Source: Lepidodermella squamata (taxonomy: Eukaryota > Gastrotricha). Taken from it: a stretch of 64,000 nt of DNA. The DNA lies in contig JBLDXI010000046.1 in the NCBI GenBank assembly GCA_047495785.1, forward strand, positions 124,001-188,000, written 5' to 3'. Shown here one piece after another: positions 40,059-50,932 of this stretch. The position numbers and the translations under genes were made by a program. Numbering within the stretch: the stretch's first letter is position 1; every line of letters starts with the position of its first letter. The notes under the pieces are model-generated. The model worked only from the letters and a program-made list of their open reading frames with translations. It made no database searches and was not told where the DNA came from.

Positions 40059-42327
40059 GAATTCGGCCAGACAAACAGGATCGTAGGCACGAACTCTGGA
40101 GAGGATGATGTCCTTGATAATGCCAACACACCGTTCCACGATGTTATTTGTCATCTGACCCTCGCAATGCACAGACCGGAAAGCAACTACCCATTTCTCA
40201 GCATTCTTCAGATGTGATAAGAGGTATTCTCGGAGCTTTGAATTGCAAGCAACAAGCGGATCGGCCAGTAGCTCTTCCTTGCTACGCTTAAATTCCTCGG
40301 AATTGGAAGAATACGCAACTCGGTGGAACACTATATAAATGTAAAAAAAATAGGGAAACGCCATTCCGGTAATTCAGGTAACTTACGATCATAAATGCGT
40401 GACCAGCAGTCGTGAGGAATGCTATGATCCCGATTTATCGGCCACCGCCAAACAGCCTGTAATACGTGGAAGACACAATAAAACAGGCTGCTTCCGGGAA
40501 AGGCGGCTAGGAGACCTTGTTGTTCAGCCTCGCTCATGTCTGTTATAAAACATTTCACGTTTTCGCCTAACCATATCCGGGCAAGTTTGAACACGCGCTT
40601 ATAGCACTCGGTATCTTGATTACTATGAATCGCCACAACGCAAGGAAGGGCGCCTGCTGACGAGGCCGATATAAGCAACGTCAAACTGCAGTTCGTGAGG
40701 TCGACACTTGCTGTTGAGTCGCAGAATAGCAGCTTCTTCGCCTGAGCCACCATTGAGAAGACCCTTTCCATTAACGGAGTTCTGATAACAAGACCCCACT
40801 GACGCCGCTCATCTTCCTGCCACACCTTAGCATACAAAAACCATAATTAATCCAATTAACCAATGTATCCAAATAACCTGGAATTTGCAAACATCTGCGT
40901 GCTCCTTAGCAAATTTCTCTAATCGATCCAGCATGGCATCTTCTGTACGCTCACCATAAAGGCTAATCGTTTCGAGATCTTTGAGGTAATACCAGTCTCG
41001 AGTGGTCGGACATAGAGAACGATCAGCGGCGAGGATGGTGGGGTGAACGTCGGGGAAGCGCTGTTCCAGCTCGTTCTGGAATTTCATTGCCGCCTGAGTC
41101 ACCGACGCTGAGCTAGTAAGAAGTGCTCGCATTCGACTCTTCGTTTCTTCGCGCAAATCTTTATATCTCAGCGCTGTTCGCCCAAAAACGCATTGTGTGA
41201 CCAATTTATCTACAGCGGTGAATTGAATTACCTCTAATATTGTTACTGTTCAAGTTCAGTCAACTTACATCAACGAACACTGGGTGACTTTCGTATAAGT
41301 CGTCTCTTCGCAACCGCTCCTTCTTAGCTCGCCTCGCTAATCCGTCAGTTGATGGCAGAACAGTTACGTTGAAATAGGTTTTACAGCCAGTAATTTTTCG
41401 AAGATGGACCTCGATGTCAGAGTCAATGTTCTTCTTTACAGCTTTGGCACCCGGCTCAGCATTGGCTGCCCTCGATTTGTGTTCTCCGGTTTTGTGATCG
41501 GCTCTGCAGCATACCCGTTTCACCTTAGTCTCCACCTATTAATATTAGCATTTTCTTTAATGTTATCCATACCATCGAGCTTGACAAAGATACCTTAACA
41601 CCTTTAGAGTCCAAGTTTTGGTGAGGATTCTCCTTGAATTGGCAATTCAATGATTTCTCAACATATGTCACGAGTTTGTAAACATCGTAGCGAGGTAGTC
41701 GACACCTCAACTTCCAATCTGACTCCCGTTTTTCATAGCTGGTCAATATAGCATTACAACCGATGCTCGGAGGGAATATGTCTTCGACTTCAGCAGGCAA
41801 ACTCATTCAACAACTCAGTAAAGAGTGAACCCTAAAAATATCAGTCTTTGTGAGAAATAAGCGCTTCAATCCCCACGATGCATATCTAAATACTCGTTTT
41901 ACTGATCGCAAGTTATAACTGAATCTGCAGTCTTCCCTTCCATCAGCACTCAGCGATCTTCCGCTAAGAACCGCAGCCCTGGAACCGCATTTTTCAAAAT
42001 CACGTGATGATACAGTAATGGCTTCCATATTTTGTGATAAAATAATAAAAACATTTATTTAAAAATAAATTATCATTTTTAGTATACATGCGTGAAGAAA
42101 AGGCGCAAAATAGGCGATTTTTGAATTTTTTCCCTGCACGGAACTAAGGGGGGCCCGGAATTGAGCTATATATTGACAACCGAGTTGAAGATCGATAGCA
42201 GATATAAAACAGGGTGATCTGATTTCTATGTTTAACTGGCAATTGGCAGCGCATTATAAACTGAAGAAGGTTAATTTGGGTCACGTGACCAACGCAAAAC
42301 TGCGAAAAAATTCCCATTTCAGGCAAC

Positions 42328-43095
42328 CCGTCATATCAGCAAATGCCCTAAACCAGGGGTTCTCAAACTGGGGCACGCGTGCGACTTGGGGCATTTTGAA
42401 GGGCCGACGGGGAATGCGTGCGACTTGGGGCACGCCGGCCCATTTTTGTCCGTTTCCAGTTTTCTTAAACACCCACCAAAGAAATCCTGAAAGTGGTCTC
42501 CAGTAACAAATTTTCTGTTAGCCATGCAACTTTTAACGCATTCTGAGGCTATTTTCAGCTAAAAAAATGCCCGAAAAAGCGTCAGCTAAAGCTCGCTTCG
42601 CTCGCAAATGGGCTTAATAAGTGTTTTTTCGACCCGGAAAATTTCGAAGCCACAGGTAAAAACATTATCACCCCCAAAAATGAATCCTGGCTACGCCTCA
42701 GTCAACATTACGCTCTATTTTCGCACCGGTCTCAGTCGCACCGGGTTCTGGTCAAGATGACTCGGAAGATGACGGCGATGATTCTGCTTCCGAGTCTGAA
42801 GTTGGAACTCCTGTCACGAAAAAATCTGAGTAAGCCCCAAAGAAGAAGATCTATCACTTCAATTCAAAGTGGGAAGCCGATTACATGTTTTTCCACAATG
42901 AAGAAAAAGAGATATCTGCGTTTTTAGATGGATTTAATAGTGGGGCACGCGGCCTTGGTCGCGAAAAAGTTTGAGAACCCCTGCCCTAAACAGTAAACGC
43001 GACGAAACAGCAAATGCGCGACAAAATAGCGAATTTTTCAGCTTGCGACATAACAGCAGAAAAATGGTACGAAATAACATAACAACAGCTGTTTT
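42328..43095. repeat. Second copy of the foldback repeat, split by a hAT element
   Basis: The parts 42328-42353 and 42992-43095 match, in reverse orientation, the repeat at 23031-23330 (cagcaaatNNcc, cgcgacRaaacagcaa, ttgcgacataacagcag). In the other copy these parts are contiguous, so the hAT insertion interrupted this one. Confidence 0.62.
42354..42983. mobile_element. hAT-family relic, 630 bp
   Basis: Ends begin caggggttctcaaact, a typical hAT terminus, as inverted repeats. The 8 bases ccctaaac are duplicated at 42346-42353 and 42984-42991. Inside, a plus-strand frame (about 42841-42960) reads KKKIYHFNSKWEADYMFF, like the N-terminal start of hAT/ZBED-type transposases, and runs directly into the right end, so most of the transposase is deleted. 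Confidence 0.78.
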
Positions 43096-43392
43096 AGCGT
43101 CGTTCTTTTTTCACTCTCAGTCGTTGAATAATTTTCTGAATATTATTTAGGTATCACAACCGCCGCCACGTTATTCGTAAGTAGCCCTTTGATATTTTCA
43201 TTTATAAAATACAAAAACAATTAGAGTTCGTGAAGCACAAATAAGGATTGTTCTTCTCTTTCCGCGCAAAACTACTCTCGTTGGCCTTGTTAATAAACAG
43301 GTATGGCCTCATCTAATAGCATGTTGCCCTTACTCTTCTGGGGCATTTCTATCATACCGATAGCCTATATTTATTTAATTGTTTTGTGGCAG

Positions 43393-45084
43393 ATATCGAG
43401 AGAGGTTTATCGAAGCCCTCTAAGCCGGATCGCCGTGAACCTCAATACACTGTCGATCTAACCATTTTCAATCATGAAATACCAGAACATAGCGCTGAAT
43501 TATGTCCAGCATATCCATTTGCCGATGGAAAAACTCCGAAAATTCTCAACAAAAATGGTGAGAAATTCTAAATCATTCAAATTAAAACATTATTGGCTTA
43601 TAATTTCTAAGTTAGATAATGAAAAAAAACCGAGATAAATTATTTTGAATCCTATTTCAATCCTATTGTCAATTATAATGTTCATCATTTTTTGATAATT
43701 TATTAAATTTTGAAAATATTTTGAAAAACTTCGAATTTTCCCTAATTATTTCCTTTAGATTTGGAGACATTTTCTGTTCCGAGTATGGATGAAATCAAAG
43801 GTCAGAATATCGATGTCAAAATGGGCGGTCATTATTGGCCCCCTAATTGCCGCACGCTGGAAAGCGTCGCCTTAATATTGCCATATCGAAATCGCGAAAA
43901 AAACCTGCGCGCTTTTCTATCAATCATGCACCCGCTGCTACAACGCCAACGCCTTCACTACGCCATTTTCATCGTCGAACAGCTTGATGACGAGCCGTTC
44001 AACAGAGGCGCTTTGCTCAATGTTGGCTTCGACATGGCGATGCGACTCTTCAATTGGACCTGTGTCATTTTTCATGATATTGACAAGGTGCCATATGACC
44101 AGCGGCAAGATTACGGGTGTCCGAAACCAGGTGATGTTCGCCATATGGCCCAGTTCCAGGACAGATTCAACGGATGGTAAATAAACGTGAAATTCATTTC
44201 AAATATTTTCTAAATTAGTCTAAAATTCGTATATTTTCAAGGATTTTATCATTCAATTATCATCGATCTCCTAATTTCTTCTGAAAATTTTAAAAATTCC
44301 ACAAAAAATTTAAATATAAAATTTTGAATTACCGATTTTTTTTTAAATAATTTTTTTTTATCTAGGCTTTGGAGAGATGGATTTTTTGGTGGAGTGAACG
44401 CTATTCGATCCGATGATGTTCGTCGCATGAATGGCTTCAGCAATATTTACTTCGGCTACGGTTTCGAAGACGATGAAATGCTGGCTCGTTGTACTGCTGC
44501 CGGTCTCAAAATTTGTAAAAACTTTCAATTTTTCAATAAATTTCATTTTTTTATGCTTCAATTATTTTCAGATAGAGAACACCCTGTTGTAGCCACGTTC
44601 GGAAATTTCGAACATTCGGACAAGCCAAATACAGCATTCGATAAGTCGGTCGAACAATTTCCTAATTAATTTTCATTTTTTCAAATATTTTCCGCTTCAG
44701 TGAATTTCTGCTGGACAGCATTGACGCTAGAATAGCTCACGATGGCCTGACCTCACTTGGCATCTATGATTTCAACACCACAGTCGAATTAAAGCCCCTT
44801 ATCACAAGAATAACTGTTAAATTGAATGCTACATCGATGTTAAAGGTAAAGGAAAATATTACGAGAATTTTAAATAAAATATTTACAATTATTTTTGATA
44901 GGCATTTTTCCGAAAATTCCCTCGATTAGCGCTTTCTATCGCTTACCAGCTCAATTTGAACCGGACAGAAATTGCTGATTTTTATTACGAGAAAAATCCT
45001 ATAAAATCTGAGAAATTATTCTACGGACTCGTTTTTAGTACCACGTTCTCAAAATTAATTTCATCATTTTTCAAATTATTCTAA
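43393..45084 (+). CDS. Beta-1,4-galactosyltransferase family protein (5' exon unresolved)
   Basis: Exons 43393-43557, 43759-44176, 44366-44514, 44572-44644, 44701-44845 and 44902-45084 join in phase. The family marks are in order: ALILPYRNREKNLRAFL, FNRGALLNVGF, the metal site FHDID, FFGGVNAIRSDDVRRMNGF, FGYGFEDDEM and a C-terminal DGLTSLGIYDF. Vertebrate enzymes have WGWGGEDDD where this has FGYGFEDDE; the first Trp is known to contact the acceptor, so specificity may differ. A hydrophobic frame upstream (43303, MLPLLFWGISIIPIAYIYL) looks like the anchor but is out of frame with the next exon. The donor of exon 4 (AA/GTCGGT) is weak. Confidence 0.78.
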
Positions 45085-45300
45085 AAATTCTCAATAAATA
45101 AATAAAATTATTATAAAATTATTCAGTATTGAGTGCCGCGCATGAAGTATTCCAGCTTTTTGTTATGCGCACTCTGTAATTATTGATTATTGAGAAAAAA
45201 CGTTGCCTAGCAACCATTGTGCGAAGTAGGAAAGGTGAGAGTGGCTTAATCACAACCGCAGTTTATAAAAACATTACTGCTATTTCCTGCTAAAAAGAAA

Positions 45301-47868
45301 ATGCCGTCGCCTAAAATTAACCGCAAAAAATCCAACTTGGAGCCTACTGGCGCAATTAAATCTGGGTCACAAACCGCCCGAGCCGCGACTTCTCTCGACA
45401 AATACCGGTCGAATTTGCCGAATTTCGGTAGATTTATCTGCAAAATTAAACTGACAACCGAATTCGGGTTATCAAGCCATCGCCTCAACGCGTTTCTTTG
45501 CTCAATCAAGCATGACACTGGCATAATTTCAGGGGTTATCACCGACTACGGTCTGATACGAGGTCTTAATTTGAGGAATCGAACAATTTTACTTCAAAGT
45601 TCAGCGATATCGATCGATTTTGAGACATCGAAATTCTGCCTAACCATGCGTGACGATATTTCAAATTTTATCGCCGATCAGTGGTTGAACTTCACCTTCT
45701 TCGAGCTACAGCCTAATATTGCGGCGAAATTCAAAGAGAGGGGCCTTATTTTTCCGGTGTTGATGGAACGGGAAGAACTGATGACCGGCTCGCCGGTGAC
45801 CTTGTACCAATTGAGGCATAACATTGCGTATTTGGGCGACTCGAAAATTTTGAAAATTTTCAACGATGAAACTTTTGTGACCCATCTGCCTCATAATTCG
45901 GAATCCAATGGACTTCCAGCTTTTGATAGGGTAAGAAATAAATTTCAAAATTTTTCAAAATTAATTGCCTCAATTTTCAAATAATTTGCAGAATATTCGA
46001 AGAATAATTGGAATTCAGCGCGATATGACAGATGTTAGTCCTAAAGCTGTAGGCGATACCGGCCCGATTCATCCAGCTTCGAAAGTTGCAAAATCGATCA
46101 TTCGAACCTTTGCAGATCGAATTTTAGCCGGAGAAGCAATCGTTTACCAAACCACGTCAAAAACTGATGAATCATCTGCAGAAAAAGATGAATCGAAATC
46201 TCAAGAAGAGGATAAATTGGATGAGATACCTCAGGATCGAAGCGTCATTTCTGAACCAATTTTGAAAGTCAAAAGACTCAAGGTAAATTTCAAATTTTCA
46301 AAATTTAAATTTATTGGAAAAATTTAATTTTGCTTCATAGATGACATTTGTCAAGGTACTTTTTCGTGAATTTTTGTAATATATTTTTCGTACGAGTTTT
46401 CACCCAATTTAATTGCACTTTTCGGAGTTGATGTTTTTTGATAAAATTATTCGAAATTTGCTCAAAAGGATTTACATATTTTTTGTTATTCTATTGTTTT
46501 AATTTATAGCCTTCGAAATTCATCGAATTTTTCGAGTCCACGGATATCCCGGATCGTCGGACCAAATATCACATTTTACATGTCCTTCAAGGTATTTAAT
46601 TCGATTTTTTTTCAATTTTTATTCCAATTTATTTTCTCCTCAGAATGCGACTTGACTGTCGATGATTTAATGCGAATGGACGCTAATCAAATGAAATCTA
46701 TTCTCAAAAATATTGAACTCAGAAAGCAGGCTGTTCTATGGTTAGGAGCTGTTGAAGTCCTTCGAAAGCAACAGGTAATTTTTTTTAATTTAAAATTAAA
46801 TTTTTACGAATTTTTCGAGTAGCTGGAGCGTGAAGGATTGGTTTTACACTGGGCCTCTGAGCAGGGCAATTTACCAGCAGTTCACGGCCTTCTCAACCAA
46901 AAGCACCTCGAACGGCCGGACCGCGATTACATAATCGACTACCGCGACATTGGCTTCGACAACTGCACGGCCCTCGTCGACGCAGCTCAAAGCGGGCATT
47001 TATCAATAGTTCAATATTTACTGCCTAAACAGTTGGAAAATCGGGCTAAAATCTGCGATTTCGATGAGCAGATCAAATCGGCCATGTTCAAGGCGGCTGA
47101 AGCTGGCCATGTTGATGTCGTTCAATACTTGATCGAAAATGTCAAGCAGCTAGACACAGCTCGAAATAAATTAGGTAAAATTATTTCCCACGCCCAAGTG
47201 TCAAAGAAAAATTCGCGAAATCGGTGTCGGTTTTTAAAGTTTTATCCTCGGCTTCAAATTATCTATCGAATGAGTATAAGCATGATTAGGTTGTGCGATA
47301 ATTGGGTCAAGGCTAATTTTTATTAAGGTGGATTAGTGAGTGTGCGCAATAATTAAGTGTGCGCATTTTTTATTGCACGCGCCTAATTTTTTCACACGCT
47401 TCTAATAATTTTTTTATTGTAGGTGAATTAGCATTACACCGTGCAAGTTTTTCCGGTCGTCTGCGAGTTGTTCAATTTTTTGTCATCGACCGCCATTTCA
47501 GCCTCGAAGTGAAGGGCAAATACGGCTGGACGCCATTTTTGTACGCCGCAGCTGGCGGTTCAGTCGACGTTTGCCGCTTTCTCGCCGAGCAAGGCGCGCA
47601 CGTCCGGGCTCAGGATATGTCGATAAGTGGCGATTTCGCCATGCATTTAGCCGCCTACTACGGCCGGCCGGATGTAGTCAAGTACCTAGTTGAGCTGGAT
47701 GGCGGCGCCGGTATGCTGACTATGGGCAATGCGCTTGGTTTCACGCCGCTGCAGCGGGCTAAATCGCAGAATAACGCATCGACAGCGGCTCTAATTGCTG
47801 AGGCCATAGCTGCTATGCCGGCTGAGCCAAAAGAAAAAGAAATCGCTATAAAATTTACTGATTATTGA
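45301..47868 (+). CDS. Ankyrin-repeat protein
   Basis: Seven exons (45301-45930, 45992-46282, 46341-46355, 46510-46591, 46644-46774, 46823-47174, 47423-47868) join in phase to about 648 residues. The N-terminal 300 residues have no family I recognise. Residues from about 385 may form a small helical domain (LTVDDLMRMDANQMKSIL). The C-terminal part carries ankyrin repeats (ALVDAAQSGHLSIVQYLL; AMFKAAEAGHVDVVQYLI; PFLYAAAGGSVDVCRFLAEQ; AMHLAAYYGRPDVVKYLV). A 15-base micro-exon (46341-46355, MTFVK) is predicted from flanking splice signals. It is probably a cytoplasmic scaffold. It has no signal peptide, unlike most neighbours. Confidence 0.75.
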
Positions 47869-48137
47869 AATTTTTCGAATTTTTTCAATAAAATAAAAAG
47901 GTGCGTGAAAAGTTGAAGGGTAATTATTATGTCTAATATTATAAATGAAAATGTCCGAAAATGAGGTCAAATATCAGACAGCTAATTGAAGACGAGTTTA
48001 TCGAGAATCGCAATAGATTTTTTGAACGAGAACTAATTTTCAAAAATGAATAACAATGCCTCAGTTGGATAATTGGCTGCATTAATAAGCCGATTTTTTT
48101 CGAAAATTTGCAGAATTTTTTTGGTTGATAGTTGAAC

Positions 48138-48980
48138 ATGAGGAATTTCTGTGCCTATCTAGCTCTTTTTGCTGCCCTGGCGGGTAAAAAATTCTCGTCC
48201 TTATTTATTTTCCAATTTTAATATTTTTTTCAGTTATTTGTGTTAGGGCCACTGAGAAGAATGAAGGCGATCATGCTCAACTTCTGGAACGGCTTCAAAC
48301 TCTGACGAAATCGCTGGACGAAGCGGAGTTGAATGCGGCTGCTCGCAAGGGAAATCTGCTTCAAATGGTGAAAAGGCCGAAACAACGTGGGCTCACTGGC
48401 CCTACCGGACCTCCCGGACCCTTTGGACCTACTGGACCTACTGGACCCGCTGGCTTGCCTGGACTGAACGGCGTACCAGGTACCCATAATGATATTTTTC
48501 AAATTTCCAGCAAGTCTCAAAATTTCAAGGATCCGATTTTGAAATTTTTCAAATTTAGTAGTAAAATTCTAAAATTTTTATTTTTTAATTCATTAAATTA
48601 AAAAAAATTAAATTAATACCTAAATTAAATTTCAAAATTTTTCAAACTTTTTTCAAAATTTCAGAATTAATTTTTTTGAAATTTCATTTCGAACATTGTG
48701 ACTTACAGGTGATACTGGACCTGTTGGACCACCTGGACCTCCCTTGGTTGGCGCCCCTGGTGGTCTTGGTACTACCGGCCCCACCGGACCTACAGGTCAA
48801 ACAGGTCCTGTTGGCGCACCCGGAACACCCGGCGAACCCGGCTACGACTGCGAGCACGAGATCAAAGAAATTCGCCGCCAAATTAAAGCTATCCTCGAAT
48901 GCATCGCCGAACTCTCTCACAAAAAGAAAAAGCACCACATGGGCGCTGAACAGCCAGATGACCTGAAGCTTAAAATCTAA
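48138..48980 (+). CDS. Short secreted collagen
   Basis: Three exons (48138-48183, 48234-48479, 48709-48980) join to 187 residues. The leader is [21 protein letters not shown] helical stretch ([20 protein letters not shown]) precedes the triple-helix region of about 75 residues of Gly-X-Y, with one break near [10 protein letters not shown]. The tail has two Cys ([20 protein letters not shown]) and a Lys/His block, which could trimerise or link chains. The layout (helix, short collagen, Cys-bearing helix) is like small invertebrate collagens. AATAAA lies at about 49018. It converges with the gene ending at 49068. Confidence 0.85.
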
Positions 48981-49067
48981 CGACCTCGTTGTATAATAAA
49001 TATTTATTATTTATTCGAAATAAAATCCATTGATGATCAATAAAATTTTGGCGCAATGTGTTTTGTG

Positions 49068-49496
49068 TCACCCTATTCTCGCGCCGTCAGTCCGGCATAT
49101 TCTAGCGACGATAGGTATAGCTCGAGCTGCTGGTCCGCCGAATTTTTCGAAGCATCTATCCATTTTTCGCTCGGCTTGATCGCGATAGGCGATTTCGAAC
49201 GCTTTCGACAACCAAATTTTCAATTCTTCCTTTCGCTGAGAAGAGACGCGTGGCGGGGGGTTTCGACCTTGAACTGAGAAAGTTAAAATAAAATAAAAAA
49301 ATTAAGAAAAATTGCGAATAATTTTGAAATTTTGAAATTAAAATGAATAATTTTTCAGTCAAATTTTATTATTATTTTTAAACACCCTACCTGCGTTATC
49401 AGTGATAATTGGAGATAAGATTGAAGAAAAGATCGGGGCGATAAATGCGACTAATAGCAGGAGCGAAACGTTCGAAATATATGTTATTTTTGCCAT
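49068..49496 (-). CDS. Tiny secreted peptide, GGPxARAIP family, copy 2
   Basis: Two exons (49496-49391 and 49273-49068) join in phase to 103 residues. The leader begins MAKITYISNVSLLLLVAFIA. The mature part contains the block CFEKFGGPAARAIPIVARIC, matching the gene at 3101-3454 at most positions, with the same phase-1 intron after the signal-bearing exon. The chain is basic with only a few cysteines. The introns differ in length (117 here, 78 there). The conserved pair and leader support a real secreted peptide. Function is unknown. Confidence 0.7.
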
Positions 49497-50932
49497 AATT
49501 TGTAAAATTTTTCCACAAAAAAATTCAAAGCTATTATGAAATTAAACCGCACGCATCACTTAGCGTGGGGGACTGAATGTGCGGGATTAGTGGGAATCGA
49601 GAGTCGCTTTAAAATATTAAAGCCAGCTTAAAATCGAGGGATTTTACTTATATCGCGATAGAAATAAATTATTGTAACTCCCACGCTTACTTCCGTTTCG
49701 CCTCACTTGCCGAGTTGAAATATTGCTCTTTTGTTTAATAATGCGTAATGCGTGGAGTGGAAATTATACATATATCCAGAGCTAAAAATATATAATCTGA
49801 AATTTCTATCAGAATTTTTGTACGATTTTAAAAGCGTTCGCATTTCAAAATGTTACGACAGTTTTTAATAAAACGACCTAATTTTATCGCAATTTTTTTA
49901 ATGAGCGTGATGAATAAAATCTAACGACATTTTTTGCCTGATATTTTGGACAATAGGAATATCGAGAATATCAGTAGAATCGAATTTTGAAAATTCAGTC
50001 AGCTCAAATTTGAAATGACCGTTGATATCCGTGAGTCGACTGCGCATAAAAAATAACATCAGAATTTATTGCGCGACGAGTTATTAATTGATGCAATAAA
50101 AACTCATTTTTTAAGCGCGCATTTTTCGCGATTTTCACCCGTAAACTTTGAAGCCCATTTTCTCAACGACCCTGGTGACTATCAACTATCAACCTATGTT
50201 TGATATCGTTCGATTCCTCGTTAAGTGATCTTGAAAGCGGCATCAAAATCCCAAAATGAAAAACTTTTCACCCAAGCTCGTTAACGGTCAAATCTGGTGC
50301 AAACCATATAGGATCCCTTGCTCCTTGCTGGATTTTAGGCCCAAGTACATTTCACATTTACCTCTCGATAAAATGTGTCTCATTATTACAAGTATTTTGC
50401 GTAATTATCGGTCAGCTTACGAGTCATACTTCAGCCTGCAGAGCCGATATCGATTCCGAGTATCGATTTTACAAATCTGTGATTTTTCCGATATCAGCAG
50501 TATAGGAAGCCAAAATTTTAAATATTATTTATTCACACTTCAGTGAAAGAGAAAAAATTGTCAAAATGCTTAAATCTTGATCAAGTTTTGAAATCATCAA
50601 AAATACCTAATAATTCCTGATAATAATCGTTATTTTGAACTCGTTTTTATATGAGCCGCGTATGAGAGATTCGAAAATTGGAACGAGTCGAGTCTATCAA
50701 TTGTTCTTGGTACCAAAACGTAACACCAAGCAACACCAGGTTCTGATTGCAAGCAGTGCGGAAAAAAGCAGATAAATCTCGAAAAAACATACGGCAATTC
50801 ACACCTGCAACTATTATGATAAGTGCAATTATCACACCTTAAACGCTCGAAAATAATGATGAAAAATTAACGAATCACAAAACGATAGGGCGCCTTACAT
50901 TCACTCGCACAGTTTTTTCCGATGCGAGAAAA
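49497..50932. other. Intergenic, 1.4 kb, with repeat R1
   Basis: It holds the promoter side of the peptide gene and the giant gene, and a copy of repeat R1 at 50093-50266. Otherwise AT-rich with nothing recognised. Confidence 0.55.
50093..50266 (+). repeat. Dispersed repeat R1, second copy
   Basis: It matches 33870-34034 closely over about 155 bases in the same orientation. Confidence 0.6.

Larger units (their letters stand above)
35252..41806 (-). pseudogene. MULE transposase, broken by two insertions
   Basis: Exon-like frames run 41806-41530, 41530-41268, 41204-40827, 40808-40390, 40340-40059 and 36055-35252. The catalytic core has the DDE pattern: LLFCDST (first Asp), FITDMSEAEQQ (second Asp), YCVFHVLQAVWRW, and NNIVERCVGIIKD (Glu). 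The last part has the SWIM finger CSCPYGLSGRICKHQ. The coding exon after the Glu is split first by the 167-bp MITE at 39892 and then by the 3.7-kb element at 36025. In each case the frame on the two sides matches when one target copy is discounted, so no other damage is apparent. Some splice sites are approximate. Confidence 0.8.
34718..42166 (-). mobile_element. Mutator-like (MULE) DNA transposon, 7.4 kb
   Basis: The ends are inverted repeats that start gctcaattccgggcccccc and are identical for about 35 bases, then similar for about 50 more. They are bounded by a perfect 9-bp duplication (tatatattg), the hallmark of Mutator-type transposition. Inside, the minus strand encodes a MULE transposase with a SWIM zinc finger. 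The element carries two later insertions (36025-39757 and 39892-40058). Intact ends and only two visible lesions point to a fairly recent arrival. Confidence 0.88.

Noticed and set aside
43386-43392. In-frame GTG as start of the beta-1,4-galactosyltransferase
   Set aside because: GTG starts are rare in animals and this would leave the protein without an anchor; the exon more likely begins at the acceptor ending at 43392.
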